DNA from: Pseudomonadota bacterium
GTDB lineage: Bacteria; Pseudomonadota; Alphaproteobacteria; Rhizobiales; Xanthobacteraceae
DNA length: 6,021 bases
Reading direction: 5' to 3'
Assembly (NCBI GenBank): GCA_023414975.1
Contig: JAEZMI010000027.1
Coordinates: forward strand, 1 to 6,021
Shown here: positions 6,020-6,021 of the stretch, piece by piece
Position numbering within the stretch: the stretch's first letter is position 1
How the letters are laid out: each line of letters begins with the position of its first letter
Translations under genes and position numbers: made by a program
The notes under the pieces: generated by a model
What the model was told of the DNA's origin: nothing
The model's database searches: none
Seen by the model: the letters and a program-made list of their open reading frames with translations, nothing else

Positions 6020-6021
6020 GG

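Overview
The window is GC-rich and looks like chromosomal DNA of an alphaproteobacterium, probably of the Hyphomicrobiales (Rhizobiales). The grounds are the 5S rRNA type at the left edge, the strong GC bias at third codon positions, and the pairing of an Lrp-type regulator with D-alanine catabolism genes followed by a rhizobial-type glxBC pair. Genus cannot be fixed from the sequence alone.

Layout. Positions 1-95 are the 3' part of a 5S rRNA gene, the end of an rRNA operon, closed by a strong hairpin terminator at 131-165. After a 254-base spacer with no recognisable gene comes a plus-strand alpha/beta hydrolase (350-1147). It converges on a minus-strand Lrp/AsnC regulator (1214-1696). Divergent from the regulator, across a 177-base control region, is an alanine racemase (1874-3007) followed 14 bases later by the FAD-dependent D-amino acid dehydrogenase dadA (3022-4275). 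A 116-base AT-rich spacer with a good sigma-70-like promoter then leads into glxB (4392-5273), a stand-alone class II glutamine amidotransferase. It overlaps by 4 bases glxC (5270-6019), a stand-alone homologue of the C-terminal GXGXG beta-helix of glutamate synthase. The window ends two bases after the glxC stop.

How the genes work together. The regulator, racemase and DadA form a standard alanine catabolic module: the racemase turns L-Ala into D-Ala, and DadA oxidises D-Ala to pyruvate plus ammonia, passing electrons to the respiratory chain. An Lrp protein of the DadR kind would sense alanine and control the divergent operon. GlxB and GlxC are two of the three pieces of a split glutamate-synthase-like enzyme (GlxBCD in rhizobia, MgsABC, N-methylglutamate synthase, in methylotrophs). 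The third, FMN-binding piece should lie just beyond the right edge.

Nothing here is a wholly unknown system. The points most worth a second look are the placement of the split synthase beside D-alanine catabolism, the separate promoter in front of it, and the candidate operator between the regulator and the racemase. All protein-coding genes appear intact; no mobile element, CRISPR array or tRNA was seen.
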